Source of the DNA: Costus lasius
Taxonomy: Eukaryota; Streptophyta; Magnoliopsida; Zingiberales; Costaceae
Assembly: GCA_027563935.2 (NCBI GenBank)
Contig: CM050446.2
Location: 30,383,501 to 30,447,500, forward strand
Direction: 5' to 3'
Length of the DNA stretch: 64,000 nucleotides
Shown here: positions 46,293 to 56,934 of the stretch, piece after piece
Layout: each line of letters starts with the position of its first letter
Position numbering within the stretch: the stretch's first letter is position 1
Made by a program: the position numbers and the translations under genes
Notes under the pieces: model-generated
The model's input: the letters and a program-made list of their open reading frames with translations, nothing else
Told to the model about the DNA's origin: nothing
The model's database searches: none

Positions 46293-46804
46293 TGATGCAA
46301 CTACTGTAGGAGGGTTGGTCCTTTGTTCCATAGTCTAGGGTGTTTAGACTATGCTCAGAAAGCATGAGAGGGTCTTGAGACGAGGGAAGCAAAAGGCATT
46401 TGGAAAGTGTAGCGAAAACACAAGGAAGACAACGGCGAATTTGTTTCAGGGCAACACTAATGCGAGAGAAAATCGAACGGCACCCAAATCTATGAAATTC
46501 ATTCACTAACCTCTTAGTGAGCAATTTTAAGTGTAGCATGTTCCGAGCAAACAGTGGGTAGATGGGGCTCAGCTCTTGCGCCTATGAGCCTACAACGCAT
46601 CAAAAATAGGAAATCGCTCCATGCCTCTGATGTACAGATGCTCATAGGGGATCAACATGGAAGAATGCAAAACACAGCTGGTAGGAACACAAGGGAGTTC
46701 TGAAAACAGGTGAACCTGACCCACTAGAGGTGGTGGGATTTAATTCTTGCAACGAAAGGAATACACAAGGAGTCAAGGCATCGGCCTCCACTCTTAGAGT
46801 GCAC
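46293..46804 (-). repeat. Element H 3' LTR, part 3 of 3 (its 3' end)
   Basis: It begins TGATGCAACTACTG on the plus strand and ends at J's TSD TGCAC. It is joined to 48634 onward when J is removed. A short 87-codon minus frame here (46276-46539) is not recognised and crosses the LTR border. Confidence 0.82.
46800..46804. repeat. TSD of solo LTR J, left copy (TGCAC)
   Basis: It matches TGCAC at 48629-48633. Confidence 0.92.
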
Positions 46805-48628
46805 TGATGTATACTTTATCATACCACTAACCGCAAGCATGATGACTTTGTCGTAGTAGTACTTTAGATGTCGATCCCACAGGGACAGTGATCAAGTACC
46901 AAAATATTATGAATTAATAGCTAGACAAATAGATCAAGTGTTTTGAGATCACAAAACACAAAGCTAATATAACTTAAAGTAAACCAAATCCAGCAAGAGA
47001 AAACTTCGAGGAGAAAACAAGGGTTAGAGATATCGGAACGTCGGGTTCGTCTCGTTGATGGATCTCAAATTCAAACAAGTCAAAATTATAGCAAAGTAAT
47101 TTTAAAAATGCTCAAGGAAGTATCAAAAGGTACAAATTACCCTCTTTCGACGGTGTAATCCGGTATCAATCTAGATCGGCGTCCTACTTTCGTGGCTCAC
47201 CGTACCTAGATTGATCCAATGGGCTTAGAGATACTATAAAATTCCTCAAACAAATCCTGCCCAATTTCTTGATAGGTCAGAGTATGTTCGAACTAGCATA
47301 TCTAGCGTCGCAATTCACCTTTCGGTCCTTCTTGCAACGCCCGAGAGAAGAAATTACGTGATCAAGGTAATTCTAGCAATAAAACGGCATAGAACGAATA
47401 AACACAAAGTAAAACATGCAATTTCTTTGAAATAACAAGTTTGAGAACGAGATACAAACAACGAGACTACACCCTTAGTTTCGACAAAAGGATTACGCTA
47501 TCATAGAGTCGTTTAAGTACAAATCTCTACAAGAAGAAGAAAATATAAGAAAGAATTGAAGATAGAAGAACACAAACTCTTTGAAAAGGGTTAAAATCTT
47601 CTTTCTCCAAGCCTTCACGAATAGAAGCACAAGAGATCTTCTTCTCCCAAAGCTTTCACCAAGAATTCCACCTCTAGCCAAGAATCGTCGCCCCTTCCAA
47701 GCCAGATTTCGCTCCTTTTTATCATTTCATAGGTGTCCTTTGATATACCAGCATTAAATCTCTTTTAATTATCTACGTTTTGACACCTTAAACGTCAAAA
47801 ACGGAGCTATAATGACAAAGTTATGGCCCTTTTAAGTTTGGCTGCGCAAGGGGTAATTACGCCCGTAATTAGCATTACGGGCATGCCCATAATTCTGATT
47901 CCGATGCTCTTTGACTCTTGAAATCCTCATGCACTTATAGGCCTTTAAATGCTCATCGTTTTGACTCCAATAACGCCAAAAATGGAGCTATAATGGAAAA
48001 GTTACGACCTATTTATTGCAGCCCTCCGATCTATTTATTGCTCTCAACACCATTACGGGTGTAATGAGGATTATGGGCATGGCGGTAATCTTTGTAGTGA
48101 ACTCTGTTTCATTTGAAATTTTGCGAGTGAGTTGACCTTTGACTTGACTTGCATTCCGACCTTAGTATGGTGTCAAAGGTCACCGATGTGAAGATTACGG
48201 GCAGGTGAAATTACGGCTATGCCTGTAATGTCTTCTGTCAAACTTTTCGTCTTCCGAAAGGCTTCTTTTGAGAGAGTTGATAGCACGCCTTTGGAATATA
48301 ATTATGCTTGAATGAAAATGAGCTTCTTGAGAATTCAAACTGGAAATTATGGCCATAATGCAGATTTTGGCCTTGGCCGTAATTCTGGAAATCAGCTCCG
48401 TTTGAAGCAAAACTTCTCGTCAAGGTTATTGATTCACTCGGGAACGTAAATATACTTCCAAATAGCTCCAAAAGTGAGTGAATTGTCCTGTATTTATCAA
48501 CATGACAAGAAGTGAAGCTTCTGAAGAAAATCAATGAAATAAGCCAGAAAGAGATGTAAAAGCATGAAAATAGGTCTCGATTTATAGGTAAGTATAGGTC
48601 TAAAAGACTATAAAAGTATGAGACATCA
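46805..48628 (-). mobile_element. Solo LTR J (Athila/Tat-like), 1824 bp, TSD TGCAC
   Basis: It has TGATGTATAC...GAGACATCA ends and a perfect 5-bp TSD. There is no internal sequence, so the element has been reduced by LTR-LTR recombination. It shares GATGTCGATCCCACAGGGA and other words with the I LTR. The interior holds at least four palindromic units of ATTACGGGC/GCCCGTAAT type between 47856 and 48390. Confidence 0.9.
47856..48390. repeat. Palindrome array in solo LTR J
   Basis: The units are ATTACGCCCGTAAT (47856-47869) with ATTACGGGCATGCCCATAAT (47874-47893); a pair near 48052-48090; a pair near 48194-48230; and ATTATGGCCATAAT (48346-48359) followed by GGCCTTGGCCGTAAT. Each unit is two palindromic half-sites separated by a few bases, with units spaced about 150-200 bp. 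Confidence 0.75.
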
Positions 48629-48633
48629 TGCAC
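48629..48633. repeat. TSD of solo LTR J, right copy (TGCAC)
   Basis: It directly follows the LTR and matches 46800-46804. Confidence 0.92.
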
Positions 48634-48722
48634 ACTTCGGCGTCGAGGCACCCACCACTACTCCTTCAGCTCACCCTATGAGAACTCTATTACTACTAGA
48701 GAAATAAGGAAGATGCCAGCCC

Positions 48723-48740
48723 ACCCCTTCTCTTTTATAG
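48723..48740 (-). promoter_or_regulatory. Candidate TATA box of the element H LTR
   Basis: The minus strand reads CTATAAAAGAGAAGG, a good plant TATA match, about 1 kb into the LTR once S is removed. No other support is available. Confidence 0.45.
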
Positions 48741-49366
48741 GATAAGAGAGGGGAGGAACAAGACAAGGGATAAATCCTACCAACTACTAACTTTTGCAGC
48801 CAAAAGTAGTCAAAACTGCTACATAAAACAAAATAAAACAAACTTTTACCAACTACTGCTGAAGCTCTGTGCATGTCCTTAATTCCTAGGCGTATAGGGG
48901 TTGCGTATGGCGGTTAGATGAGCTCAGAACAAGCTACGACAAAGCAACAAAACTTCGAGATTGTGGGCTGGTTCATTATGGTGGAAGCTTGATCTTGAGC
49001 CGTGTTGTTCAGATGATTATGAAAACCATCTTGGGCCGGGCCTTCGGTGGGTCGAGTTGGGAGGCCCATGGGCTGGAGGATCTCGGTGTTGATTGAGAGC
49101 GGGCTAATTACTCCCACGTAACTATCCGGAGGTTGACTTGAGCATTGGGAGCGCCATATTATTCTTATTGGGCTCCTTTGGGTCATCTTGTGATGGGGAA
49201 ATATGGCACGGAGGGCAATGTACATCGAAACAGGGCCTCCGGGGAAATTTTGCATCTTCAAGGGTGTTCACAGCCTGGCCGTGATGGTGTTCACGGCCAC
49301 AATCTGGTGGTCCGAAGGTCGCCGAGGCGTTCACGGCTGGGCCATGATCATGTTCATGCCCGTGAA

Positions 49367-49371
49367 TTTGT
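49367..49371. repeat. TSD of solo LTR S, left copy (TTTGT)
   Basis: It matches TTTGT at 51045-51049. Confidence 0.93.
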
Positions 49372-51044
49372 TGTTGGGGTATGCCCTTAAGCCTAATGTT
49401 TGAGGCCTTGGGAATGTATCAGTATCATGTAATAAACTGTTATGTTTATAAAGGCATGGTTATTATTCAGTTAGCTACATTGTCTGCTGCAATATATGTT
49501 CTTCTGAATAATGTCTCAAAGCTGTTCAGCTAGGCTGACAGGCTATAATGTCCTTAGTCGATGTATCTTGGTGAACATGAGACAGCCTTGATATAGTTAA
49601 GACTAATATGTGTTCTAGTCTTATAGGATGCTTCGAGCATGGAATAAGATGTAGACTCATGGATACATTGGATGTACTGGACAGACCCTACTAGGATGTT
49701 CAATTGTTTGTCGCAATGTGAATAATCTTTGAATATGACAAGTGGCACATTTCCTCTGACTTGAGATCACTTGTGTTTTCTAAATGATGATTGTCATTGT
49801 TTTGAGGTAGTTCAATATCATTTGAAACACAATGGTTATAGACTATCTTGGATAATGAGCTTGAGTCATGTTAGGGCACTAGTGATAGACATAGGATTGC
49901 CGTCTCCTTGTTTAAGGAGTGTGATGTTCTAAAGGGGCCCCCTGGATGAGATGATTGAGAAAAGTGTATGGCCATACCCAGGTGACTGTGTTCATCTGAT
50001 CTAATCATGCTCATCATATTGGAGCTACAAGCTTGACACGCTTGTCCAATAAGAACATCCAGTGGCAAAGGAAACATGTATGCCTAGTGATGTGGATTCA
50101 CACTTGTGCTGTGTTTATGGGTGTAGTCTTGGAAGACTCTTTCCTTTATATCGGGAGACAGTGATGTGTTGCTAGATACCCCTCACTGATCGTGATAACG
50201 TGAGTTATCGTTACCGACATTTAAAGGAAACCCTCAGGGTCGCACAATTTGATGATATGGCTTACTTAAGTCAGATCGAGTGGACTGAATTGTTCGGGTT
50301 CAGTTTAAAGGGATTTAATCTCTGATTGTGAGTGAGATCTGGTCTGATCATGTTTGATTGATTAGGGCTTGAGATCGGTAAGCTTCGATTGAGAGATTGG
50401 ATGCTAGATCGATGAGATCAGGAGCATCAGGAGATCAACGGTCAGATCTGAGCCTTTGGGTTTATTTGAGATCTGGACTTGATTGCTTGGCTTAATTGGT
50501 CTCTGGACCAAACCAATTTGAACCGGCTCGTTTAATGAGCGCATGGTTCAAGGGGAGAGGAGTTGGCGACATGTTCACTTGGCGTGAACGTTGGAGCGAA
50601 GTGTGGTGGCTATTTTTAGTAACCACGATCTCCACTTGGAGATGTTGTTCACGACCGAATAGAGTGCTCTCTATTCTCGCCTCTCGCCCATATTCCTCTT
50701 GACGCTTTCGTGGTTGGCGACACCTTGAAGGTAGAGGAGGATTCGGCCAAGAGAAGGACATCTCATCTTTCCCTTTCACTCGACAAGGACCTCTTGGAAC
50801 CTTGCTAGCACAAGGAGCACCAAGGGAGGAAGCAACATCATCTTGTGTGTGACGATTTGGAGGAGAGCTCTCTTGTTCTCTTGCTTCCAAGGCGCCTTCC
50901 ATTATATGGCTTCGGTATGAGTTCATTTCATGCTTTAAAGTTGATCATAATACATGCTATGCGATTTTGAAAGCCCTAGATTCCGCTAGAATGTTATTGC
51001 GCCTCCTATTAGGGTTTTCGCCCCCCTTGTGTAGGGGACCTTCA
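49372..51044 (+). mobile_element. Solo LTR S (Angela-like, same family as A, B and G), 1673 bp, TSD TTTGT
   Basis: It runs from TGTTGGGGTATGCC to GGGGACCTTCA, matching the A/B/G LTRs along its length, with a perfect TSD and no PBS or internal sequence. It was produced by LTR-LTR recombination of a full element. It interrupts the hairpin array in H's LTR. Confidence 0.94.
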
Positions 51045-51430
51045 TTTGTCCGCATCTGGGATCCACGGTTTTCTGATTTTTCGCCGAGGAGTTCATGACC
51101 TAGCCATGATAGAGTACACGGCGGTGACCGCGTTCACGTTTGGAATCATCGGTTTTCCTAATTTCTGCCGAGGAGATCGTGGCCTACCCGTGAACATGTT
51201 CACGGCTGTGATCTTGTGTGCTAGATTTTGCCAAGTTGCTCATGGCCTGCCCGTGCTTTGGCGCATGGCCACGACTCTGTTCGCTGGAATTTGCTGAGAC
51301 ATTCACGCCCATGTTTGCTTTCACGGTCTACCCCCGTGATTGCTTCATAGAAATTTTGGGGGGGGGGGGGGGAGGGGGTGTTTTCTCTTCTAGAACTTCT
51401 CCCTCTTCAGTGCTAGCTTCTCCTGCATCA
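51045..51430 (-). repeat. Element H 3' LTR, part 1 of 3 (its 5' end)
   Basis: The first five bases are S's right TSD copy. On the minus strand the LTR starts TGATGCAGGAG at 51430 after the purine tract GGTGGAGAGT. It carries the rest of the hairpin array (51080-51345) and a run of 14 G (51359-51372). Confidence 0.8.
51080..51345. repeat. Imperfect CACGGCC/GGCCGTGA-type repeats in the H LTR (continuing from 49268-49366)
   Basis: About six units pair a TCACGGCC-like word with a GGCCGTGA-like word, for example TTCACAGCCTGGCCGTGA (from 49268) and GGCCTACCCGTGAACATG (from 51181). The spacing is about 60-80 bp. CCGAGGAG precedes two of them. S splits the array. Confidence 0.65.
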
Positions 51431-54400
51431 ACTCTCCACCAGTTTGAAGAGTTCTCCTCTGGAGAACTAGGGGGAAGGGCTCATTGGTGTCCAAGGGCTC
51501 CTCCAATGGATCGTAGAAGGAATGGATGTTTGCCACATTGAAGACAGGATTGATCCCCATGCTCTCCAGCATGTCCAGGACATAAGAATTGGAGCCAATC
51601 TGTTGCACTACCACATAGGGCCCCATGAAACGTGGCTGGAGATGATGTGGCCTACAATGCTAGTTGGCGCTCATAACATTGCGAGTGTTGCCCAAAAAGA
51701 TACAAAGCTGAACTTCCTCATGTAAGCTAGCTACATGCTTGGCAAAGGAGTATGCATGATCAGAGAGGTGGGACTCCAAGGGTAAGTCATGCAAATCGAT
51801 AGGTTTACGTGGCTGATGCCCCAATACCACTTGGAAGGGACTGAGATCCGTAGACCTATTGGCCACACTATTGTACGCGAATTCTACCATGGGAAGTATG
51901 GTGTCCCAAGACCTCAGGTGATTGCCAATAAGGCAATGAAGCAAGTTATCCAAGCTATGGTTAACAACCACAGCCTACCCATCGGTTTGAGGGTGATAGG
52001 CCATGGAGAATTTTAGGGTAGTGCCCAAGAGGGCCCACAGTGAGTGCCAAAAGTGGCACACAAAGTGCATGTCTCTATCGGACACAATGGTCAAAGGGGG
52101 ACCATGGAGGCGGACAACCTCCTTAACAAAAAGGTGTGCCATGTGCAAAGCATCTGCAGTCCACGAACAGGGTATAAAGTGGGCCATCTTTGAGAATCGA
52201 TCTACGACCACGTACATGGAGTCGAAGTGGGATGCGGTCCAGGGCAACCTGAGAACAAAGTCCATGCTAAGGTCGCACCATGGACCTTCAGAAATGGGCA
52301 ATGGGGTGTAGAGACCCATGTTCCGGTGGTCGGGGGGGGGGGGGGGGGGGGGGAGGTTTGGCCAACTAGCATGTGCTACAGTGGTGTATGATGCGCTCAA
52401 CATCTTTATGGAGGGAAGGCCAGAACAGGCATTCCTCCGGCATCTCATGGGTCTTGTCCCAACCGTGGTGGCCAGTGATGCCACCCGCTTGTAGCTCGAG
52501 CAAGAGGTGGTCCTAGAGGGATGATCGGGGAAGAAACAGGTGGTTTCCCAAAAAGAGATATCCCTCAAAGTTGGTACGGGGACTAAAGGTCGGAGGACTT
52601 AGTAAGGGTGGCGAAGGTGGCACCAAAGTCAGGGCAAGTCGGGTATTCCTCCTTAACGTGGTCAAAAGTGTTGATGCGCACGCGCATCACACACAGGAGG
52701 GTTTGGACGCGACTCAACATGCCCGCAACAACGTTCTCCTTACCCGCCTTGTGGTTAATCACGAATGAGTATTTACTCGACCCATTTTGCATGGCGAGCA
52801 CCCAACTTCTTTTGGGCATTTGGGAAGGACAAGGCTTGGTGGTCGCTATACAAGACAAACTCGTGGTGGAGGAGGTAATGCCACCACTGGCGTAACGACT
52901 AGACTATCGCATTGACTCATCAAGTGCATGAACGTGGATGGGGCATTCGACAACCTGAAGGGCATATAGACCATCCTTGGTCTTGAACGTAGTCTTCCAT
53001 TCATCGCCCTCGCAAATGTGGATTTGCTGATACCTGCTCCGAAGGTCGAGCTTGGAAAACCAAGAAGAGCTGGACACCAAGTCTAACATATCATCAAGCC
53101 TAGGAATGGGAAACCTATACCTGACGGTGATCCGATTAATGGCACGGCTTTCAATGCACATGCACCAAGACCCATCCGTCTTGGGCGTGAGTAGCATGGG
53201 GATAGCGTGTGGACTTAGACTCTCACGAATATATCCCATGGTGAGGAGCTAGTTGACTTGGTGCTGTAGTTCAGTGTGTTCTGTGGGTTAAGCCTATGGT
53301 GGGGCAAGTTTGGGAGGGGTGCTTCCGGGACGAGGTCATTTGTGTGTTGGAAATCCCTATCTGGAGGGAGTCTAAGGGGAAAATCCTCGGAGCTGATGTG
53401 ACTAAATTCTGACAAAAGGGCGGAGACTTCCGCGTGAGGCGCCGCATCCATGGAGGGCGATGGATCCTTCGCTTCGCGCAACATCAGTGCGTAAACTACC
53501 TTGGTTTCATGGGCTTCATGCATGAGTGCGGGGGTGCGCATAAAGGAAACCACAGCAGGTGCCAGAAGGGCAGACTTAGGAGGGACAATCAGACCCTTGG
53601 ACGTGGATGCCTGCAACTCCTTGAGCAGAGCCGGGATTAAGTGAATTTTTTGGTCGTTGTGATCAAACACATAAGTGTTCGACTGACCATAGTGGACTAC
53701 ATCTCTATCGTACAACCAAGGGTGTCCTAAGAGGAAGTGGGCGACATCCATGGCCGCCACGTCACACCATACCTTCTCACTGTACTCCCCAAAACTGATG
53801 GAAACCTGACATCGGTGAGTGACCAGAAGATTCAATGTGTCAACCCACTCAATCGAGTAAGGCTTTAGATGGGGTTTGAGGGGGAGACTAAACTGGGTGG
53901 TCGCAGTTTGCGAGACCATGTTCAGGCTACTACCCCTATCGATGACAATCTTACACGAGTGCCTGTTGCACTTGATGTAAGTCGTGAAGATGCTTGTACG
54001 CCTCCAAGTGTGGGGTGACCCGACTACCCCTACTACCCCTACTACCGCTATCAGAGGCGGGGTTTGTAGAAGGGTACACCGCACAACCACAAGTGTGGGG
54101 TGACCCGATTTATCGCCACTCGTGTAGCACTCGGCCTCGACATCGTGCTCCGTGTGCTCATGGTTGATAGTGGCTACACGAGTGTGACTCTTGTCCACAA
54201 GTGTAAACCATTTTGGGCAATCTTTCGAGTAGTGATCGGGTTGTAGGCAATTAAAACAGTTGACCCGACTCGATGAACCTTGAGCCGAAGCCTTACCCTT
54301 CTCTTCCCATGTGGGGCGAGAGGCAAAGGTCACCGGGGCTGGACGCCTAGGGGAACTATGGGTCATAGTTGCGAGATGTGGGTCCAAACGAGGCTCAAGT

Positions 54401-55145
54401 CGCTCAGCCTGGGGATGGGTAGGCAGGGTTCCACCGACATGTGGCCGTTGATGGGGCCCGAACTCGCTACGTCTAGTCCCAGCACAAAGGTCATGCTCGA
54501 TGTCTCGAGCACGGTGGAAGGTCTGATCTAATGTCTCTGAACCATAAGTGGGTAGGGTCCGTCGGATGTCCGAGCAAAGCCCATTCTTAACTTGGATAGC
54601 ACTAGTTCGGGGTCCTCTTGTAAATTACACCGGAGTTGTAATGTGTCAAAGTTCAAACGGTACTCATCTACGGTACCCGACCCTTAGTGTAGGCTACTAT
54701 ATTGCTCGAGAAGGCGCTGCCTATAGGAAGGGGGTACGAATCACTCATGGAGGCGATACTTCATCTCATCCCAATGGGTGATAGGAGGGAGGGCGTGTTG
54801 TTCACTTTGGCGCTCCACGTTGGCCCAATGCAAATGAGTAGGGCCCTCAAGTAAGGTTCACGTGTATCTAACATGCATATGTTAGGGCACATCACTACAC
54901 TCGAAATAAGTGTCAATAGATGTGACCCAATCCAGAAACTGTGTGGGGTCAAGACCACTCGCAAAGGGTGTGGGAGCTACTCGGACAATGCGACGAAATT
55001 CATCATCTGTCCTATTGCAATTGTAGCGGGTTTGGGCTTGGGGCCTTTGTGCGGTCCACAAATCATCTTCATCAAATGGGTCCTCCCCAATGAACTGGAC
55101 CTCCATGAGCCGTGTAAGGCCGATGTCGGCTTGGTTCATCCTCAA
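51390..55145 (-). pseudogene. Element H gag-pol polyprotein, broken and deleted
   Basis: Remnants in D's order: Gag from a Met at 55145 (LDPTQFLDWVTSIDTYFE); zinc knuckle CFNCLQPDHYSKDC (about 54250); a protease site reading VIDRGSSLNMVS, where D has Gly in place of Arg after Asp; and RT up to [12 protein letters not shown] near 52915. There a deletion joins mid-RT directly to RNase H (SLRQWWHYLLHHEF), removing the YFDD site and most of RNase H. The integrase core (52568-51975) keeps MDFVLRLP and VSDRDMHF, and a stop follows QTDG. The C-terminus contains NSYVLDMLESMGINPVFNVANI. A 22-G run at 52332-52353 sits in the integrase zinc region, and several frame changes occur. It is not functional. 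Confidence 0.87.
52332..52353 (+). repeat. Run of 22 G
   Basis: A homopolymer inside H's integrase remnant (poly-C, or poly-Pro, on the coding strand). The length is likely to vary or be misassembled. Confidence 0.85.
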
Positions 55146-55229
55146 AGTTCTGGTGCCTTGTACGCGCGGCTAATGGTGGTAATTCCCTAGTCAGGGCTGG
55201 TGTGCGGACGGGGGATGGTTAACCATGTT

Positions 55230-55234
55230 TGGGT
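55230..55234. repeat. Expected TSD of element G, left copy (TGGGT)
   Basis: These are the five bases before G's LTR. The partner copy is right of the window and cannot be checked. Confidence 0.5.
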
Positions 55235-56920
55235 TGTTGGGGTATGCCCTTAAGGCTAATGTTTGAGGCCTTAGGATTCTATGAGTATCATGTAATAAAC
55301 GCTTATGTTTATAAAGGCATGGTTGTTATTCAGTATGTTACATTGTCTGTTGCAATAAGTGTACTTCTGAATAATGTCTCAATGCTGTTCAGCTAGGCTG
55401 ACATGCTATATGTCCTTAGTCGAGATATCTTGGTGAACATGAGACAGCCTTGATATGGTTAAGACTAATGTGTGTTCTAATCTTATAGGATGCTTCGAGC
55501 ATGGAATAAGATGTAGACTCATGGGTACATTGGATGTACTGGACAGACCCTACTAGGATATTCAATTGCTTGTCACAATGTGAATAATCCTTGTGTGCAA
55601 CAAGTGGCATACTTCCTCTGACTTGAGATCACTTGTGTTTCTAAATGATGATTGTCATTGTTTTGAGGTAGTTCAATATCATTTGAAATATAATGGTTAT
55701 AGACTATCTTGGATAATGATCATGAGTCAGGTTAGGGCACTAGTGATAGATACAGGATTGCCGTCTCCTTGTTTAAGGAGTGTGATGTTCTAAAGGGGCC
55801 CCCCTGAATGAGATGATTGAGAATAGTGTATGGCCATACCCTGATGACTATGTTCATCTGATCTAATCATGCTCATCATATTGGAGCTACAGGCTTGACA
55901 CGCTTGTCCAATAAGAACATCCAGTGGCAAAGGAAACTTGTATGCCTCGTGAAGTGGATTCACACTTGTGCTATGGTTTGGGTGTAGTCTTGGAAGACTC
56001 TTTCCTTTATATCGGGAGACAGTGATGTGTGGCTAGATACCTCTCACTGATCGTGATAACGTAAGTTATCGTTACCGACATTTAAAGGAAACCCTCAGGG
56101 TCGCACAATTTGGTGATATGGCTTACTTAAGTCAGATCGTGTGGACTGAATTGTTTTGGTTCAGTTTAAAGGAGTTTAAACTCTGATTGTAAGTGAGATC
56201 TGGTCTGATCATGTTTGATTGATTAGGGCTTGAGATCGGTAAGCTTCGATCGAGAGTGTGGATGCTAGATCGGTGAGATCAAGAGCATCTAGAGATGTAC
56301 GGTTAGATCTTGAACCTTCATGGTTCATATGAGATTTAGACCATGGCTTGGCTTGGTTCGATTTGTCATTTGGACCAAATGAAATTGGACCAAATTCAAT
56401 TGAACCGGTTCACATAAGTGAACGCATGGTTCAATTGAGTTGGCGTTTTGGAATGGTTCAAAAGACATGAACGCATGTCTTGATGACTTTCCTTTTATGG
56501 AAGTCTTGAAACGCCAAAACGCCTATGTTGACTCAACGCCTCTAGGCTTCGATGCTCTTTCTTGGGTGAGGTATCGTTTGCACAAGGTGGAAGGGTTTTC
56601 GAAGAGCAAGACGCTTTCATCTCATCTCCAAAACACAAAGGACAACTTGGCAATTTTTGCTAGCACAAGAGTTGCGCAAGGAGGAAGCCTTCATCCCTTG
56701 TGTGTGACATCTTTGGAGAAGATCTCTCTTGATCTTTGCTTCCAAGCCGACAACCATTCCAATGGCGTTGGTATGATCCCTTTGAGATCTTTTTCGTTTA
56801 TGCAATGAGTTAATCATATGATCTACATGCGGTCTTGAGGGTGACACCCCTAAATTTTATATATGCGCCGCCCCCTTTAGGGTTTCACCCCCTTGCGCTC
56901 CCCCTTGAAGGGGACTTTCA
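55235..56920 (+). repeat. Element G 5' LTR, 1686 bp
   Basis: It runs from TGTTGGGGTATGCCC to GGGGACTTTCA. It differs from the other copies in its last 600 bp, which includes a GGTTCAATTGAGTTGGCG stretch not seen in B. The dyad GTATGGCCATAC is present near 55829. Confidence 0.95.
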
Positions 56921-56922
56921 AA

Positions 56923-56934
56923 TGGTATCAGAGC
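56923..56934 (+). promoter_or_regulatory. Element G primer-binding site, initiator tRNA-Met type
   Basis: TGGTATCAGAGC lies two bases after the LTR end. Confidence 0.94.

Larger units (their letters stand above)
48634..49371 (-). repeat. Element H 3' LTR, part 2 of 3
   Basis: It contains a TATA-like stretch on the minus strand (CCTATAAAAGAGAAGGGG, about 48723-48740) that would suit the LTR promoter. It also holds part of the CACGGCC-type hairpin array (about 49268-49366). It ends at S's TSD. Confidence 0.75.
46293..55234 (-). mobile_element. Element H: Ty3/gypsy chromovirus, decayed and deleted
   Basis: On the minus strand, gag (from 55145) to integrase C-terminus is followed by a purine tract and a 3' LTR. 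That LTR is split into three parts by solo LTRs J and S; without them it measures 1631 bp, close to C (1658) and D (1765), with TGATG...CATCA ends. Its 5' LTR is right of the window, because G is inserted at 55235. It interrupts element I's LTR, with AAGGC (46288-46292) as the expected TSD. The proteins resemble D. Confidence 0.86.

Noticed and set aside
46276..46539. 87-codon minus frame considered as a host gene fragment
   Set aside because: It crosses the H LTR end at 46293 and has no recognisable domain.
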